From Mesorhizobium sp. B4-1-3 (lineage in GTDB: Bacteria; Pseudomonadota; Alphaproteobacteria; Rhizobiales; Rhizobiaceae): a stretch of 64,000 nt of DNA. The DNA lies in the NCBI RefSeq assembly GCF_006439355.1, contig NZ_VFTG01000022.1, positions 24,163 through 88,162 of the forward strand. The letters are read 5' to 3'. Of the stretch, positions 34,250 to 43,208 are shown piece after piece. A program made the translations under genes and the position numbers. The notes beneath the pieces were generated by a model. The model had not been told where the DNA came from, ran no database searches, and saw nothing but the letters and a program-made list of their open reading frames with translations. Each line of letters starts with the position of its first letter. Position 1 is the stretch's first letter.

Positions 34250-35556
34250 CAGCCCTTCTTCAGCTGCGCGTCGAGACCTTCCTTCATCGCCTTCAAGGCG
34301 TCGGGCACCGGCTTCGAGCCGCTGAGCGCGGCCTGCAGATTGGTGACCAGCGGCGTCGGCTTGTCGAAGGAGAAGACCGAGAGATATTGCGGGATCAGCG
34401 GCTCGTAGACGATGTTGGGCAGGTCGTCGACGAAGGACTTGAAATATTTGTACTGCTCGGTGCCGGTGAAGGCCGCACTCTCGCGCACCGCCTTGCTCTG
34501 CGGGATGATGCCGACGGTGGTGGCGGGTGCTGCGAAGTTGTCGAAGAACCACTTCATGAAGGTGCCGTCGGCGGCGAGCTTGTCGTCGTTTTTCTGCTTC
34601 GACACGGCCATGCAGTGCGAGTTCGCCCAGACCGCCGCCCTCTGGCCGAACACCGGCAGCTGCGCGGTCATGAAATTCATCTTCTGCGCCATGCGCAGAT
34701 TGACCTCCCAGGGGCCGATGAACTTCATGGCGACCTGCTTCGAGGCGAAGGCGTCCTCGCCCTTGTTGCCGCCGACCTCGGGATTGGTCACGCCATGCAC
34801 TTTGATCAGATCGACGAGATATTGCAGCGCCTTCCGCGAGGCCTCGCTGTCGACCGCGGCCAAGCCCTTGTCGTCGAGGAAAGTGCCGCCGTTCTGATAC
34901 ATCAGGCTGAACCAGATCCAGCGCGCCGTTGCCCAGGTGTTCGGCAATTCGAAGCCGTAGCGCGTGACCTTGCCCCTGCCGTCCTTGACCGTGAGCTTCT
35001 TTGCCCATTCGAGGAATTCCTCGCCGGTCTTGGGCGGCTTGGCCGGATCGAGGCCCGCCTCCCGCACCATGTCGACATTGTAGTAGAAGCCGAGCGGATG
35101 CACGTCGAGCGGCGCGGCGTAGACCTTGCCGTCGAAAGTCACGCCGGTGCGGCCGGCATCCGGAACCTGCGACAGGTCGAGGCCGGACGAGGCGACGACG
35201 TCGTCGATCGGGCGGATGACCTTGCGCGTGGCGAATTCCGGCAGCTCGGTGATGTGGAAGAGCACCAGGTCGGGCGCGCGACCGCCGGCCGAGGAGACCA
35301 CCCATTTGGAGAACAGCGTATCCCAGTCGTAGCCAGTGGGCTCGACGGTGACCCCCTTGCCGCCCTTGTTGAAGGTATCGATGACGCCGTTGAGCGCGGT
35401 GGTGTTGTCGGCGCCGGTCCAGCCATGCCAGAGCGTGACCTTCTCGTCGGCCGCGAAGGCGCCGCGCGGCAGCGCGCCGGCCAGCGCGGCGCTGGCAACG
35501 AGCGCAAGCGCCTGGCGGCGTGTCTGCAGGGATTTTAGGAAGACATCATTTGCCAT
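34249..35556 (-). CDS. Carbohydrate ABC transporter binding protein (SBP family 1)
   Basis: 435 residues from ATG 35556 (CGGAGGAAAC upstream). A Tat/Sec-like signal (SLQTRRQALALVASAALAGA, cleavage near AFA) precedes VTLWHGWTGADNTTALNGVI. Other family-1 marks are PDLVLFHITELPEFA, HPLGFYYNVDMVREAGLDP and FASKQVAMKFIGPWEV. It captures a mono- or oligosaccharide in the periplasm. With a galactose-type catabolic set around it, a galactoside, galacturonide-like or arabinoside substrate is plausible but unproven. Confidence 0.9.
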   Translation of the reverse strand: MANDVFLKSLQTRRQALALVASAALAGALPRGAFAADEKVTLWHGWTGADNTTALNGVIDTFNKGGKGVTVEPTGYDWDTLFSKWVVSSAGGRAPDLVLFHITELPEFATRKVIRPIDDVVASSGLDLSQVPDAGRTGVTFDGKVYAAPLDVHPLGFYYNVDMVREAGLDPAKPPKTGEEFLEWAKKLTVKDGRGKVTRYGFELPNTWATARWIWFSLMYQNGGTFLDDKGLAAVDSEASRKALQYLVDLIKVHGVTNPEVGGNKGEDAFASKQVAMKFIGPWEVNLRMAQKMNFMTAQLPVFGQRAAVWANSHCMAVSKQKNDDKLAADGTFMKWFFDNFAAPATTVGIIPQSKAVRESAAFTGTEQYKYFKSFVDDLPNIVYEPLIPQYLSVFSFDKPTPLVTNLQAALSGSKPVPDALKAMKEGLDAQLKKG

Positions 35557-35582
35557 TGTTTCCTCCGATCTATGGCCTTGTG

Positions 35583-36344
35583 TCAGGGGTGGTGAAGCAC
35601 GCTCAGGCCGCCATCCGCGACGAGGCAGGCGGCGTTGATGAAGGGGCATTCGTCGGAGACGAGAAAGACCGCCGCCATGGCGATTTCCTCAGGCGTGGCG
35701 ATGCGCCCGCCCGGATGCAGCGCCAGCGTCTTGGCCCGCGCAGCCTCCGGATCGTCGAAACTATTCCAGTAATCGACGACCTTCTGGGTGGCGACATAAC
35801 CGGGCGCCAGCGCGTTCACGCGCACATTGTTGCCGGCATATTCGATCGCCAGCGATTTGGTCAGGCCGAGCAGAGCATGCTTGGCGACGGGATAGGGGAA
35901 GGTGTGCGGGATGATGGTGAAGGCGTGCGTGGAGGCGATGTTGAGGATCACGCCGCCGCCCTGCCCGATCATCCCCGGCAGCGCCGCCCTGGCGCAGTGC
36001 CAGGCGCCCTTCACGTTGACGTCGAGATTGCGCGTCCAGTCCTCCTCGGTGGCGTCGAGCGGCGTCGAGAAGACGTTGACACCGGCATTGTTGATGACGG
36101 CGTTGACCGGGCCGATGGCCTGCGTTGCCGCCACCATGCAGGCCTCGATCGCCCTGGCGTCGGCGATGTCGGCCGCAGCATGCGCCACCTTGCCCAGACG
36201 GCCGGCACTCTCGGCGAGAAGGTCCGCGTCGCGGTCGACCAGGAACAGCGCGGCCTGCTCGCGCAGGCAGGCCTCGGCGATGGCGTAGCCGATGCCTTGC
36301 GCGGCACCGGTGAGGAAGATGCGTTTTCCGGAGAGACGTCCCAT
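35583..36344 (-). CDS. SDR-family sugar dehydrogenase (probable galactose/arabinose 1-dehydrogenase)
   Basis: 253 residues. Cofactor motif LTGAAQGIGYAIAEA, VINNAGVNVFS, Ser in ILNIASTHAFT, catalytic YPVAKHALLGLTKSLA and the end LVSDECPFINAACLVADGGL. The Asp after the second strand (LFLVDRDAD) favours NAD. In bacterial De Ley-Doudoroff routes an SDR of this type oxidises D-galactose or L-arabinose to the lactone. Its ATG abuts the stop of the AraH-type gene, and lactonase and galactonate dehydratase genes are nearby, so that role is likely. Confidence 0.85.
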   Translation of the reverse strand: MGRLSGKRIFLTGAAQGIGYAIAEACLREQAALFLVDRDADLLAESAGRLGKVAHAAADIADARAIEACMVAATQAIGPVNAVINNAGVNVFSTPLDATEEDWTRNLDVNVKGAWHCARAALPGMIGQGGGVILNIASTHAFTIIPHTFPYPVAKHALLGLTKSLAIEYAGNNVRVNALAPGYVATQKVVDYWNSFDDPEAARAKTLALHPGGRIATPEEIAMAAVFLVSDECPFINAACLVADGGLSVLHHP

Positions 36345-37294
36345 CAGCGCCGCCCCAATGCCGAAGAACGCAGATTGTCGAGGAGCACGGCCAGGAGCAG
36401 GATCACGCCTCTGACGATGTATTGGTAGAAGGCCGGGATGTTGAGCAGGTTCATGGCGTTCTCGGCGATGCCCATGATCAACACGCCGACGATGACGCCC
36501 GACATCGTAGCCCTGCCGCCGGCAAGCGAGACGCCGCCGAGCACGCAGGCCGAGATGACCGAAAGCTCTAAGCCCACCGCGGCGTTGGGCTGGCCGGAGG
36601 TGATGCGCGAGGCAAGCAGGATGCCTGCGATGCCGCAGACCACGCCCTGGAGCGTGAAGATCCAGATGCGCGTCCGGTCGACATTGACGCCGGCAAGGCG
36701 CGAAGCCTCCGGATTGCCGCCGATGGCCAGCGTGTTCTTGCCGAAGACGGTGCTGTTAAGCACAAAGCCGAAAATGGCGAAGAGCACCGCCAGCACCCAG
36801 ATCGGCGTCGGTATGCCGAGCAGCTTCGACAAGGCAAGCTGATAGAAATCCGGGCTGTTGATGCCCACCGCTCTACCGCCCGACGAGATCAGCGCGAAAC
36901 CGCGCACGATCTGCATGGTGGCCAAAGTCGTGATCAGGGCGTTGATGCGGAACTTGGCGATGACGACGCCGTTGACCCAGCCGACGACGGCGCCGCAGAC
37001 GATCGCCGCGATGAGGCCGAGCAGGATCGAGCCGGTTGCGTTCGAGGCCATCACAGCGACCATGCCGGCGAAGGCGACGATAGAGCCGACCGACAGGTCG
37101 AAGTCGCGCGCCGCGAGGCAGAACATCATCGTGCAGGCAACGATGCCGACGGTGACCACGGACTGAAGCAGGCCAAGCATGTTGCGGTCGGTGAGGAAGT
37201 TCGGCACGAGCAGCGACACCAGCGCGAAGGCGACGATGAAGATGACGACGAGGCCTTGTTCGCCGAGCAGGACCTTCTTCAGTCGACCGGTCAT
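36344..37294 (-). CDS. araH: Arabinose/galactose ABC transporter permease AraH
   Basis: 316 residues with eight to ten helices of the RbsC/AraH branch: FCLAARDFDLSVGSIVAFAG, WVNGVVIAKFRINALITTLA, GRAVGINSPDFYQLA, IGGNPEASRLAGVNVDRTRI and SVISACVLGGVSLAGGRATM. It makes the inner-membrane channel for the sugar bound by AraF. Nine bases separate it from araG. Confidence 0.88.
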   Translation of the reverse strand: MTGRLKKVLLGEQGLVVIFIVAFALVSLLVPNFLTDRNMLGLLQSVVTVGIVACTMMFCLAARDFDLSVGSIVAFAGMVAVMASNATGSILLGLIAAIVCGAVVGWVNGVVIAKFRINALITTLATMQIVRGFALISSGGRAVGINSPDFYQLALSKLLGIPTPIWVLAVLFAIFGFVLNSTVFGKNTLAIGGNPEASRLAGVNVDRTRIWIFTLQGVVCGIAGILLASRITSGQPNAAVGLELSVISACVLGGVSLAGGRATMSGVIVGVLIMGIAENAMNLLNIPAFYQYIVRGVILLLAVLLDNLRSSALGRR

Positions 37295-37303
37295 TAGAAG
37301 TCC

Positions 37304-38839
37304 TCAGGATGCGATCGCGTCGGGGGTTTTCTTGTCGGGGAGCGCCGCGGCCAGGATCGCCTTTTCGGCAAACTGGTCGCGCGCGAGCTCGGCGTTGATG
37401 CGCCCGCCGCACATCACCAGGATGCGGTCGCAAATGCCCATCACTTCCGGCAGCTCGGAGGAGACGACGACAATCGCCATGCCCTCCTCGGCCAGTCGGT
37501 AGAGCAGCTCGTAGATCTCCGATTTGGCGCCGACATCGATGCCGCGCGTCGGCTCGTCGACGATGAGCACGCAGATGTTCTGCTCCGACAGCCAGCGGCC
37601 GAGGATGACCTTCTGCTGGTTGCCGCCCGAGAGATTGACGATGTCCTGCTTGCGCGACGGCGTGCGCACCTTGAGCTTCTTGATGAAGGTTTCGGCTGTC
37701 GCGATCTCGCTGGTCCGGCTAAGCATACCGAAGCGCGTGTGATGGCGCCTGGACGAGATGTTGATGTTCTCTTCGATCGAGCGGCCCTGGATGATGCCGT
37801 CATGCTTGCGGTCTTCGGAACAGAGCACGACGCCGGCCCTGATCGCGTCATGCGGGCTTGCGGCGGCAACCGCCTTGCCGTCGACCGTGATCGTGCCGCC
37901 CGAACGCGGGTCGGCGCCGAAGACCAGCCGCATCAGCTCCGAGCGTCCGGCACCGATGAGGCCGAAGAAGCCGACAATCTCGCCGGCGCGGGCTTCGAAG
38001 CTTGCCGGCGTGCGCAGCCTGGCGCCGCTTAGATTGTCGACCTTGAGGCGAACCTCTCCCGCCTTGCGCGGACGAAAACCCCAGATGTCGGAAATCTCGC
38101 GGCCGACCATTTCGGCCACGACCTGATCGCGCGTGACATCTTTCAATGATTGATGATGCGCGGCGAGCTTGCCGTCGCGCAGCACCGTCAGGCTGTCGCA
38201 GAGCCGGAACACCTCGTCGAGGCGGTGCGAGACATAGAGGATGACCTTGCCCTCGCCGCGCAGCCGGTCGATCAGCTTAAACAGTATCTCGCTTTCGCGG
38301 GACGACAGCGATGAGGTTGGCTCGTCGAGCGCGATGACGCGCGCATCGAGCATCACCGCCTTGGCGATCTCGACCATCTGGCGTTCGCCGATCGAAAGCG
38401 TCTTGACCTTGCGGCGCATGTCGATGTCGATGCCGGCCGATTTCAGCTTGGCGCCGACATCGTCGAGCATGCGGCGGCGGGCGATGACGCCGGCGCTTGC
38501 CGGAAAGCGTCCGAGGCTGAGATTCTCGGCGACGCTCAGCTCGGGGACCAGCTGCAATTCCTGGTGGATGACGATGACTCCATTGTCGAAGGCGTCCCGG
38601 GTCGAGGCGTAGACCTGGATCTTGCCGTCGATGCTTATCTCGCCGGCATCGGCATGCTGGTCGCCGGACAGGATCTTGATGAGGGTCGATTTGCCGGCGC
38701 CGTTCTCGCCCATCAATCCGTGCACCGCGCCTTTTTCGACGCCGAACGACACATCCGACAAGGCTTTGACGCCCGGATAGGTCTTGGTGATGTTGGAGAA
38801 TTCGAGAAAGGACACTGGGCTTCGATCCTTCTTGAGCAT
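37304..38839 (-). CDS. araG: Arabinose/galactose ABC transporter ATP-binding protein AraG
   Basis: 511 residues with two nucleotide-binding halves. The first has Walker A GENGAGKST, signature LSIGERQMVEIAKAV and Walker B VIALDEPTSSLS. The second has a degenerate P-loop GLIGAGRSE, then VVLCSEDRKHDGIIQGRSIE and LSGGNQQKVILGRWL. This is the layout of monosaccharide importers; overall sequence is AraG-like. It lies 48 bases after araF across a strong hairpin. Confidence 0.9.
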   Translation of the reverse strand: MLKKDRSPVSFLEFSNITKTYPGVKALSDVSFGVEKGAVHGLMGENGAGKSTLIKILSGDQHADAGEISIDGKIQVYASTRDAFDNGVIVIHQELQLVPELSVAENLSLGRFPASAGVIARRRMLDDVGAKLKSAGIDIDMRRKVKTLSIGERQMVEIAKAVMLDARVIALDEPTSSLSSRESEILFKLIDRLRGEGKVILYVSHRLDEVFRLCDSLTVLRDGKLAAHHQSLKDVTRDQVVAEMVGREISDIWGFRPRKAGEVRLKVDNLSGARLRTPASFEARAGEIVGFFGLIGAGRSELMRLVFGADPRSGGTITVDGKAVAAASPHDAIRAGVVLCSEDRKHDGIIQGRSIEENINISSRRHHTRFGMLSRTSEIATAETFIKKLKVRTPSRKQDIVNLSGGNQQKVILGRWLSEQNICVLIVDEPTRGIDVGAKSEIYELLYRLAEEGMAIVVVSSELPEVMGICDRILVMCGGRINAELARDQFAEKAILAAALPDKKTPDAIAS

Positions 38840-38842
38840 GCC

Positions 38843-38875
38843 AAACAGGCGGCGGCATCAAGCCGCCGCCCGTTT
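38843..38875 (-). other. Intercistronic hairpin between araF and araG
   Basis: On the minus strand AAACGGGCGGCGGC pairs with GCCGCCGCCTGTTT over a five-base loop. Such hairpins after binding-protein genes usually protect the upstream message and reduce read-through, giving excess binding protein. Confidence 0.65.
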
Positions 38876-38887
38876 GTGCAGGGAGGA

Positions 38888-39880
38888 CTATTCGATGCCG
38901 AGGTCCTTGCGCACCTTCTGGTAATCGTCGCGCTTGGCCAGCGCGCCGGAGGTCAGCGTGAGCTTCGCCGGCTCCTTGTTGTTGGCGATCCAGTCATACA
39001 TGTTGAGCGCCGTCTCGTAGCCGTGGCGCTTGGGCGAGATGATCACCGTGCCGACGAAGCCGGTGGCGGCGGGCTTCTTGAACTCGTTGATCGCCGATTC
39101 CGCGCCGCCGATGCCGACGCCGATCATGCCGTCCGCCGGAATGCCGACGCTTTCGGAAGCGCGCACGGCGCCGAGCACCGCCTCGTCATTGAGGCCGAAG
39201 GCAATCCACTTCTTGATATCGGCATGGGCGTTGAGCACCACGGTCGCGGCATTGAGCGCGGCTTCCGTGTCGGTCTTGGCCTGCGGCGCGTCGAAGATGT
39301 TTTCGGCCTTGAAGCCGGCGGCCTTCAGCACCGAGATCGCGCCTTCAACACGATCGACGGCGGTCGGCAGCTGGTCATACGAAACGCGGATCGCGCCGAC
39401 CTCGTCCATCTTCCAGCCGCGCGCCTTCATTTCGTCGACGATGGCCTGACCCACGGCCTCGCCGATCTTGGTGGCGGAGATGCCCATATGCGGCACATCC
39501 TCCAGCGGCTTACCGTCGGCACCGACGAGGCGGTCATCGACCGTCATCAGCTTGAGATTGTTGGCGGCCGCCTTGGCGACGATGCCGGGACCGAGCTTCA
39601 CGTCCGGCGTGCAGACGACGAAGCCTTGCGCTCCTTGAGCGCCCAGATTGTCGATCGCCGACATCAGCTTCTCGCCGTCCTCGGCGCCGATCTTGACGAG
39701 AGTGAAACCCTTTTCCTTGGCGGCCTGGTCGGCGAACTTCCATTCGTCCTGGAACCAAGGCTCCTCCGGCTGTTTGACGATGAAGCCGATCTTGGTGTCC
39801 TGAGCGTAGGCCGACGCGATCGGGGTGACCGACAAGACGGCGAGAGCACCCGCGACGAGCGCGGTTTTCAAAAGTCGCAT
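38888..39880 (-). CDS. araF: Arabinose/galactose-binding periplasmic protein AraF
   Basis: 330 residues with signal peptide LKTALVAGALAVLSVTPIAS and cleavage near AYA. The match to E. coli AraF is extensive: IGFIVKQPEEPWFQDEWKFA, GEKLMSAIDNLGAQGAQGFV, VCTPDVKLGPGIVAKA, LMTVDDRLV and ATGFVGTVIISPKRHGYET. AraF-type proteins bind L-arabinose, D-galactose and D-fucose, which fits a locus that also encodes galactonate dehydratase. It is the first gene of a nine-gene operon reaching 30696, reading away from the DgoR-like gene. Confidence 0.92.
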   Translation of the reverse strand: MRLLKTALVAGALAVLSVTPIASAYAQDTKIGFIVKQPEEPWFQDEWKFADQAAKEKGFTLVKIGAEDGEKLMSAIDNLGAQGAQGFVVCTPDVKLGPGIVAKAAANNLKLMTVDDRLVGADGKPLEDVPHMGISATKIGEAVGQAIVDEMKARGWKMDEVGAIRVSYDQLPTAVDRVEGAISVLKAAGFKAENIFDAPQAKTDTEAALNAATVVLNAHADIKKWIAFGLNDEAVLGAVRASESVGIPADGMIGVGIGGAESAINEFKKPAATGFVGTVIISPKRHGYETALNMYDWIANNKEPAKLTLTSGALAKRDDYQKVRKDLGIE

Positions 39881-39939
39881 GATTACCTCCCAGCAAACAG
39901 CCGAGCGCTCAGCCCGGATTGCCAGTGTGTAATCAATTT

Positions 39940-39970
39940 TATCATACCCGTCAATTGATCTGGTATGATA
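39940..39970. promoter_or_regulatory. Palindromic operator between araF and the DgoR-like gene
   Basis: TATCATACC (39940-39948) and GGTATGATA (39962-39970) form perfect inverted arms around 13 bases, in the 200-base divergent promoter region. The arms fit the GT-N-AC type half-sites of FadR-subfamily GntR proteins. The adjacent regulator is the obvious binder, which would couple uptake and catabolism. Confidence 0.6.
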
Positions 39971-40082
39971 AATAAGATAGGTAGTCCGATAAGTAGTCGC
40001 TGGCGCAAATCACTCGCATCCGCTAAGGCCGGACCAATTGCGCGCAAACCGAAGGGTTCGCTGCCTTGGAGGAGGGGCTGAG

Positions 40083-40841
40083 GTGAACGAAACACCGAAA
40101 AAGGCTGACGAGGACACGCCAATGCGCGAGACGGCTCGCCGTCCGCGCGTCATGCCCGACGTGACCGAGGCGATTGCCTCCGACATATTCTCCGGACGCT
40201 ATCCGGCCGGGTCGTCGTTGCCGACCGAGAACGATCTCGGCATCGAATATGGCGTCAGCCGCACCGTCATCCGCGAAGCGCTGAAAGTGCTGGCGGCCAA
40301 GGGGCTGGTGCTGTCCCGGCCACGCGTCGGCACGGTGGTGTGCGACCAGGACAACTGGAACATCATCGACCCGCAGGTGCTGGCCTGGCATGTGCCGCAT
40401 GCGCTGGACGACAAGCTGTTCGACGCGATCCTGGAAACCCGCCGCGCCATCGAGCCGCTGGTCGCCGAACTTGCGGCAACGCGCGCGACGCTGCAGGAGA
40501 TCGCCGATCTCGAAGTGGCCTGGCAAGGCATGGCCGGCGCAGGCGAGGACCTGACGCAGTTCTCGCGCTCCGACATCGTCTTCCACCAGATCGTCTATGG
40601 TGCGAGCCACAACCCGATCTTCCGCCAGATCGGCAAGCTGATCGACACGGCGCTGTTGTTTTCGCTGGAAGCCACCGCAACGATCTCGCCGGTCAGGCGC
40701 AGGGAAGCGGCGGCGGCTCACGGCGAGGTGGTCGAGGCGCTGCGCATGCGCGACGCCGTCGCCGCGCGCAATGCGGCGAACAAGATCCTCGACCTTGCCG
40801 CGCGCGACCTCGTCAGCGCCAAGAAACTGAAAAACAACTGA
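40083..40841 (+). CDS. GntR-family (FadR subfamily) regulator, DgoR-like
   Basis: 252 residues from GTG 40083, with GGAGGAGGGG upstream. Winged HTH about 22-85 (DIFSGRYPAGSSLPTENDLG, YGVSRTVIREALKVLAAKGL), then DQDNWNIIDPQVLAWHV, a stretch very like E. coli DgoR (NQWNYLDTDVLQWV). The FCD domain carries SDIVFHQIVYGASHNP with a metal-binding His. It probably represses the divergent ara-type operon and the dgoD gene behind it, with galactonate or a related acid as inducer. Confidence 0.85.
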   Translation: MNETPKKADEDTPMRETARRPRVMPDVTEAIASDIFSGRYPAGSSLPTENDLGIEYGVSRTVIREALKVLAAKGLVLSRPRVGTVVCDQDNWNIIDPQVLAWHVPHALDDKLFDAILETRRAIEPLVAELAATRATLQEIADLEVAWQGMAGAGEDLTQFSRSDIVFHQIVYGASHNPIFRQIGKLIDTALLFSLEATATISPVRRREAAAAHGEVVEALRMRDAVAARNAANKILDLAARDLVSAKKLKNN

Positions 40842-40855
40842 GACCGGCCGGCCGC

Positions 40856-42004
40856 ATGAAGATCACCGCTCTGACCACCTATATCGTTCCGCCGCGCTGG
40901 CTGTTCCTCAAGATCGAGACCGATGCCGGCATCAGCGGCTGGGGCGAGCCGGTGGTCGAAGGCAAGGCGCTGACGGTCGAAGCGGCGGTCAAGGAACTGG
41001 CCGACTATCTGATCGGCAAGGATCCGCGTTTGATCGAGGATCATTGGACGGTGATGCATCGCGGCGGCTTCTATCGCGGCGGGCCGATCCTGATGAGCGC
41101 CATTGCCGGCATTGACCAGGCGCTGTGGGACATCAAGGGCAAGGCGCTCGGCGTGCCGGTGCATGAATTGCTCGGCGGCAGGCTGCGCGAGACGATCAGG
41201 GTCTATTCCTGGATCGGCGGCGACCGGCCGGCGGAAGTGGCGGCCGGCGCTAGGGATATGGTGGCGCGCGGCTTCCAGGCCCTCAAGATGAACGGCACCG
41301 AGGAGCTGCAGATCGTCGACAGCCATGACAGGATCGATGCTGCGGTCGAGCGGGTCGCCATGGTCCGCGAGGCGGTCGGGCCGAATATCGGCATCGCCGT
41401 CGATTTCCACGGCCGCGTGCACCGGCCGATGGCACGCATCCTGGTCAAGGAGCTGGAGCCATACCGGCTGATGTTCATCGAAGAGCCGGTGCTCAGCGAA
41501 AACCGCGAGGCGCTGAAGGAGATCGCCGCGCTCGGCTCGACGCCGATCGCGCTCGGCGAACGGCTCTACAGCCGGTGGGACTTCAAATCGGTATTTGAGG
41601 AAGCGGTGGTCGACATCATCCAGCCGGATCTCTCGCATGCCGGCGGCATCACCGAATGCCGCAAGATCGCGGCGATGGCCGAAGCCTATGACGTGGCTGT
41701 GGCGCCGCACTGCCCGCTTGGGCCGATCGCGCTGGCCGCATGCCTGCAGCTCGACGCCGTAAGCTACAACTGCTTCATCCAGGAGCAGAGCCTCGGCATC
41801 CACTATAACACCGGCAATGACCTGCTCGACTACGCCGCCAACAAGGACGTGTTCCGCTATCAGGACGGCTATGTCGCAATTCCCGAGGGACCCGGACTGG
41901 GCGTCGAGATCGACGAAGATTATGTCAAGGAGCGCGCCAAGGAAGGGCACCGCTGGCGCAATCCGGTCTGGCGCCACAAGGACGGCTCATTCGCCGAGTG
42001 GTAG
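40856..42004 (+). CDS. dgoD: D-galactonate dehydratase
   Basis: 382 residues, start ATG 40856, 14 bases after the regulator stop. It matches E. coli DgoD nearly end to end: ALTTYIVPPRWLFLKIETDA, GWGEPVVEGKALTVEAAV, HRGGFYRGGPILMSAIAGID, VDFHGRVHRPMA, FIEEPVLSEN, IIQPDLSHAGGITECRKIA, VAPHCPLGPIALAA and the end WRNPVWRHKDGSFAEW. Metal ligands Asp, Glu, Glu and the catalytic His of the enolase superfamily are in these motifs. It converts D-galactonate to 2-keto-3-deoxygalactonate. Kinase and aldolase (dgoK/dgoA) are not in the window. Confidence 0.93.
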   Translation: MKITALTTYIVPPRWLFLKIETDAGISGWGEPVVEGKALTVEAAVKELADYLIGKDPRLIEDHWTVMHRGGFYRGGPILMSAIAGIDQALWDIKGKALGVPVHELLGGRLRETIRVYSWIGGDRPAEVAAGARDMVARGFQALKMNGTEELQIVDSHDRIDAAVERVAMVREAVGPNIGIAVDFHGRVHRPMARILVKELEPYRLMFIEEPVLSENREALKEIAALGSTPIALGERLYSRWDFKSVFEEAVVDIIQPDLSHAGGITECRKIAAMAEAYDVAVAPHCPLGPIALAACLQLDAVSYNCFIQEQSLGIHYNTGNDLLDYAANKDVFRYQDGYVAIPEGPGLGVEIDEDYVKERAKEGHRWRNPVWRHKDGSFAEW

Positions 42005-42089
42005 GCCGGCCAAGATTCGGAAGGATTGGTTTGCGAGGCAACGCAGACAAAAATCAAGCCCTAAGGCATCAAATGATACTTTTGGTATA

Positions 42090-42316
42090 GATGAACTCAC
42101 AAGCGGACAAATTCGAGCCGCACGTGCTTTGCGGAACGGTTCAAGGTCTCGCTCGCTACGATCAAACGACTAGAGCCTCTGACCGGTCCAATAAGTGCAA
42201 ACAGGGTGACCATTGACGCATTGCGACGCGCACTCGAATCCGCAGGCATTCAGTTCATCCCGGAGAACGGTGGTGGTGCGGGCGTCCGGCTCGCCAGCCG
42301 TTCTGATCAATCGTAG
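42090..42316 (+). pseudogene. XRE-type helix-turn-helix regulator with internal deletion
   Basis: The frame starts DELTSGQIRAARALRNGS and then fails. In another frame it resumes LATIKRLEPLTGPISANR, VTIDALRRALESAGIQFI and PENGGGAGVRL. Rhizobial proteins of this type run without a break through ...LARASGVSLATIKRLE. Here part of the recognition region is lost and the frame is broken. Confidence 0.6.
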
Positions 42317-42378
42317 CAACGTTTCGCAGTCAGCATCAGAGGACGCCTCGCCCGATATCGGGCGAGGCGTCTGCCGAT

Positions 42379-42704
42379 TCACTCGCCGCTGCGGCGGTTG
42401 GGGCGGGACCAGATGAGGCTGTGGCCCTCGCCTTCCTCGTCGGCGAAGAGGTTGGCGTAGATGGGAGCGGTGAAGCTCGGATCGTCGAGCTTTAGCCCGA
42501 GATAATCGCGGCCGTCGTTGGAGCGCTTGGACCAGGCGGCGCCGATCTCGACCTTACCGACCACCACGCGGTGGCTTGGCGCGTTCTCGCCGCTGGCCCG
42601 GGTGTCGGGACGATGCGCACGCCCTTGGCCTGGACGCTAAGGGTGACGATCTCGCCGGTGAACTCGTTCGCATTGGTCTTCTTGAAGGTGCCGATGGTAG
42701 CCAT
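42379..42704 (-). pseudogene. DUF736 protein, copy 2, one-base frameshift
   Basis: From ATG 42704 the protein starts correctly (MATIGTFKKTNANEFTGEIV, LSVQAKGVRIVP). A missing G near 42603 (CCGACACCC for CCGGACACCC) then throws it out of frame. In the neighbouring frame the rest is perfect: VVGKVEIGAAWSKRSND, GRDYLGLKLDDPSFTAPIYA, EGEGHSLIWSRPNRRSGE. Restored length is 108 residues. The nearly identical but more decayed copy at 26689-27015 has the same orientation. Confidence 0.75.
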
Positions 42705-43208
42705 TTCAGTCTCCGTTTTTCGTTTCCGAGCCCGCACCATGCGGCCTCGATGGCGATCGTGAGGCCGAAGGCGACCGCCGCCGCATCGCTTGCGACCGCA
42801 GCAAAGCGCAGGATGGCGCAGGCGCGCGTTTCTTGATTGCGCGAGGAATGGGCTTCGCCCAGGGGAAGAAACGCGCGACGCACCATTGCGGTATAGGCGG
42901 TCGAGGCTTCAGCCGTCCTTCGGCCAGATCAGCCCGTTCGAGACGTCGTTGGTGCGCTCTGAGAAATGGAAGAAGGAGGCAGTGACGGCATGGTGGCTCA
43001 GAAACAGAGCGGATTGGTTCTCCAAGGAGCGAGCTACACTGGCTTGCCTACATCAAAGCCTTTATCTACCCGGTGACAAGCGGCCATGACGGACGACCAT
43101 GAATGTCTTATTTCGGGCCAATGCAAACCGACAGCTTCAGACCTGGCACATGCGACAGCAGCCATTCGGAACGGCTGGATCGACATCGCTTGGACAGACA
43201 GTCCGGGT
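42705..43208. other. Stretch without supported gene
   Basis: Fragments of open frames only (for example a plus-strand WLRNRADWFSKERATL segment near 43000), probably more integrative-element debris. Confidence 0.4.

Noticed and set aside
33320..35305. 661-residue frame covering the MalF-type permease
   Set aside because: Only the part from 34249 is the permease; the upstream extension is the out-of-frame shadow of the binding-protein gene.
34198..35538. 446-residue plus-strand frame opposite the binding-protein gene
   Set aside because: Shadow; composition and absence of motifs.
38564..39958. Long plus-strand frame opposite araF/araG
   Set aside because: Shadow of araF and araG, which match known families throughout.
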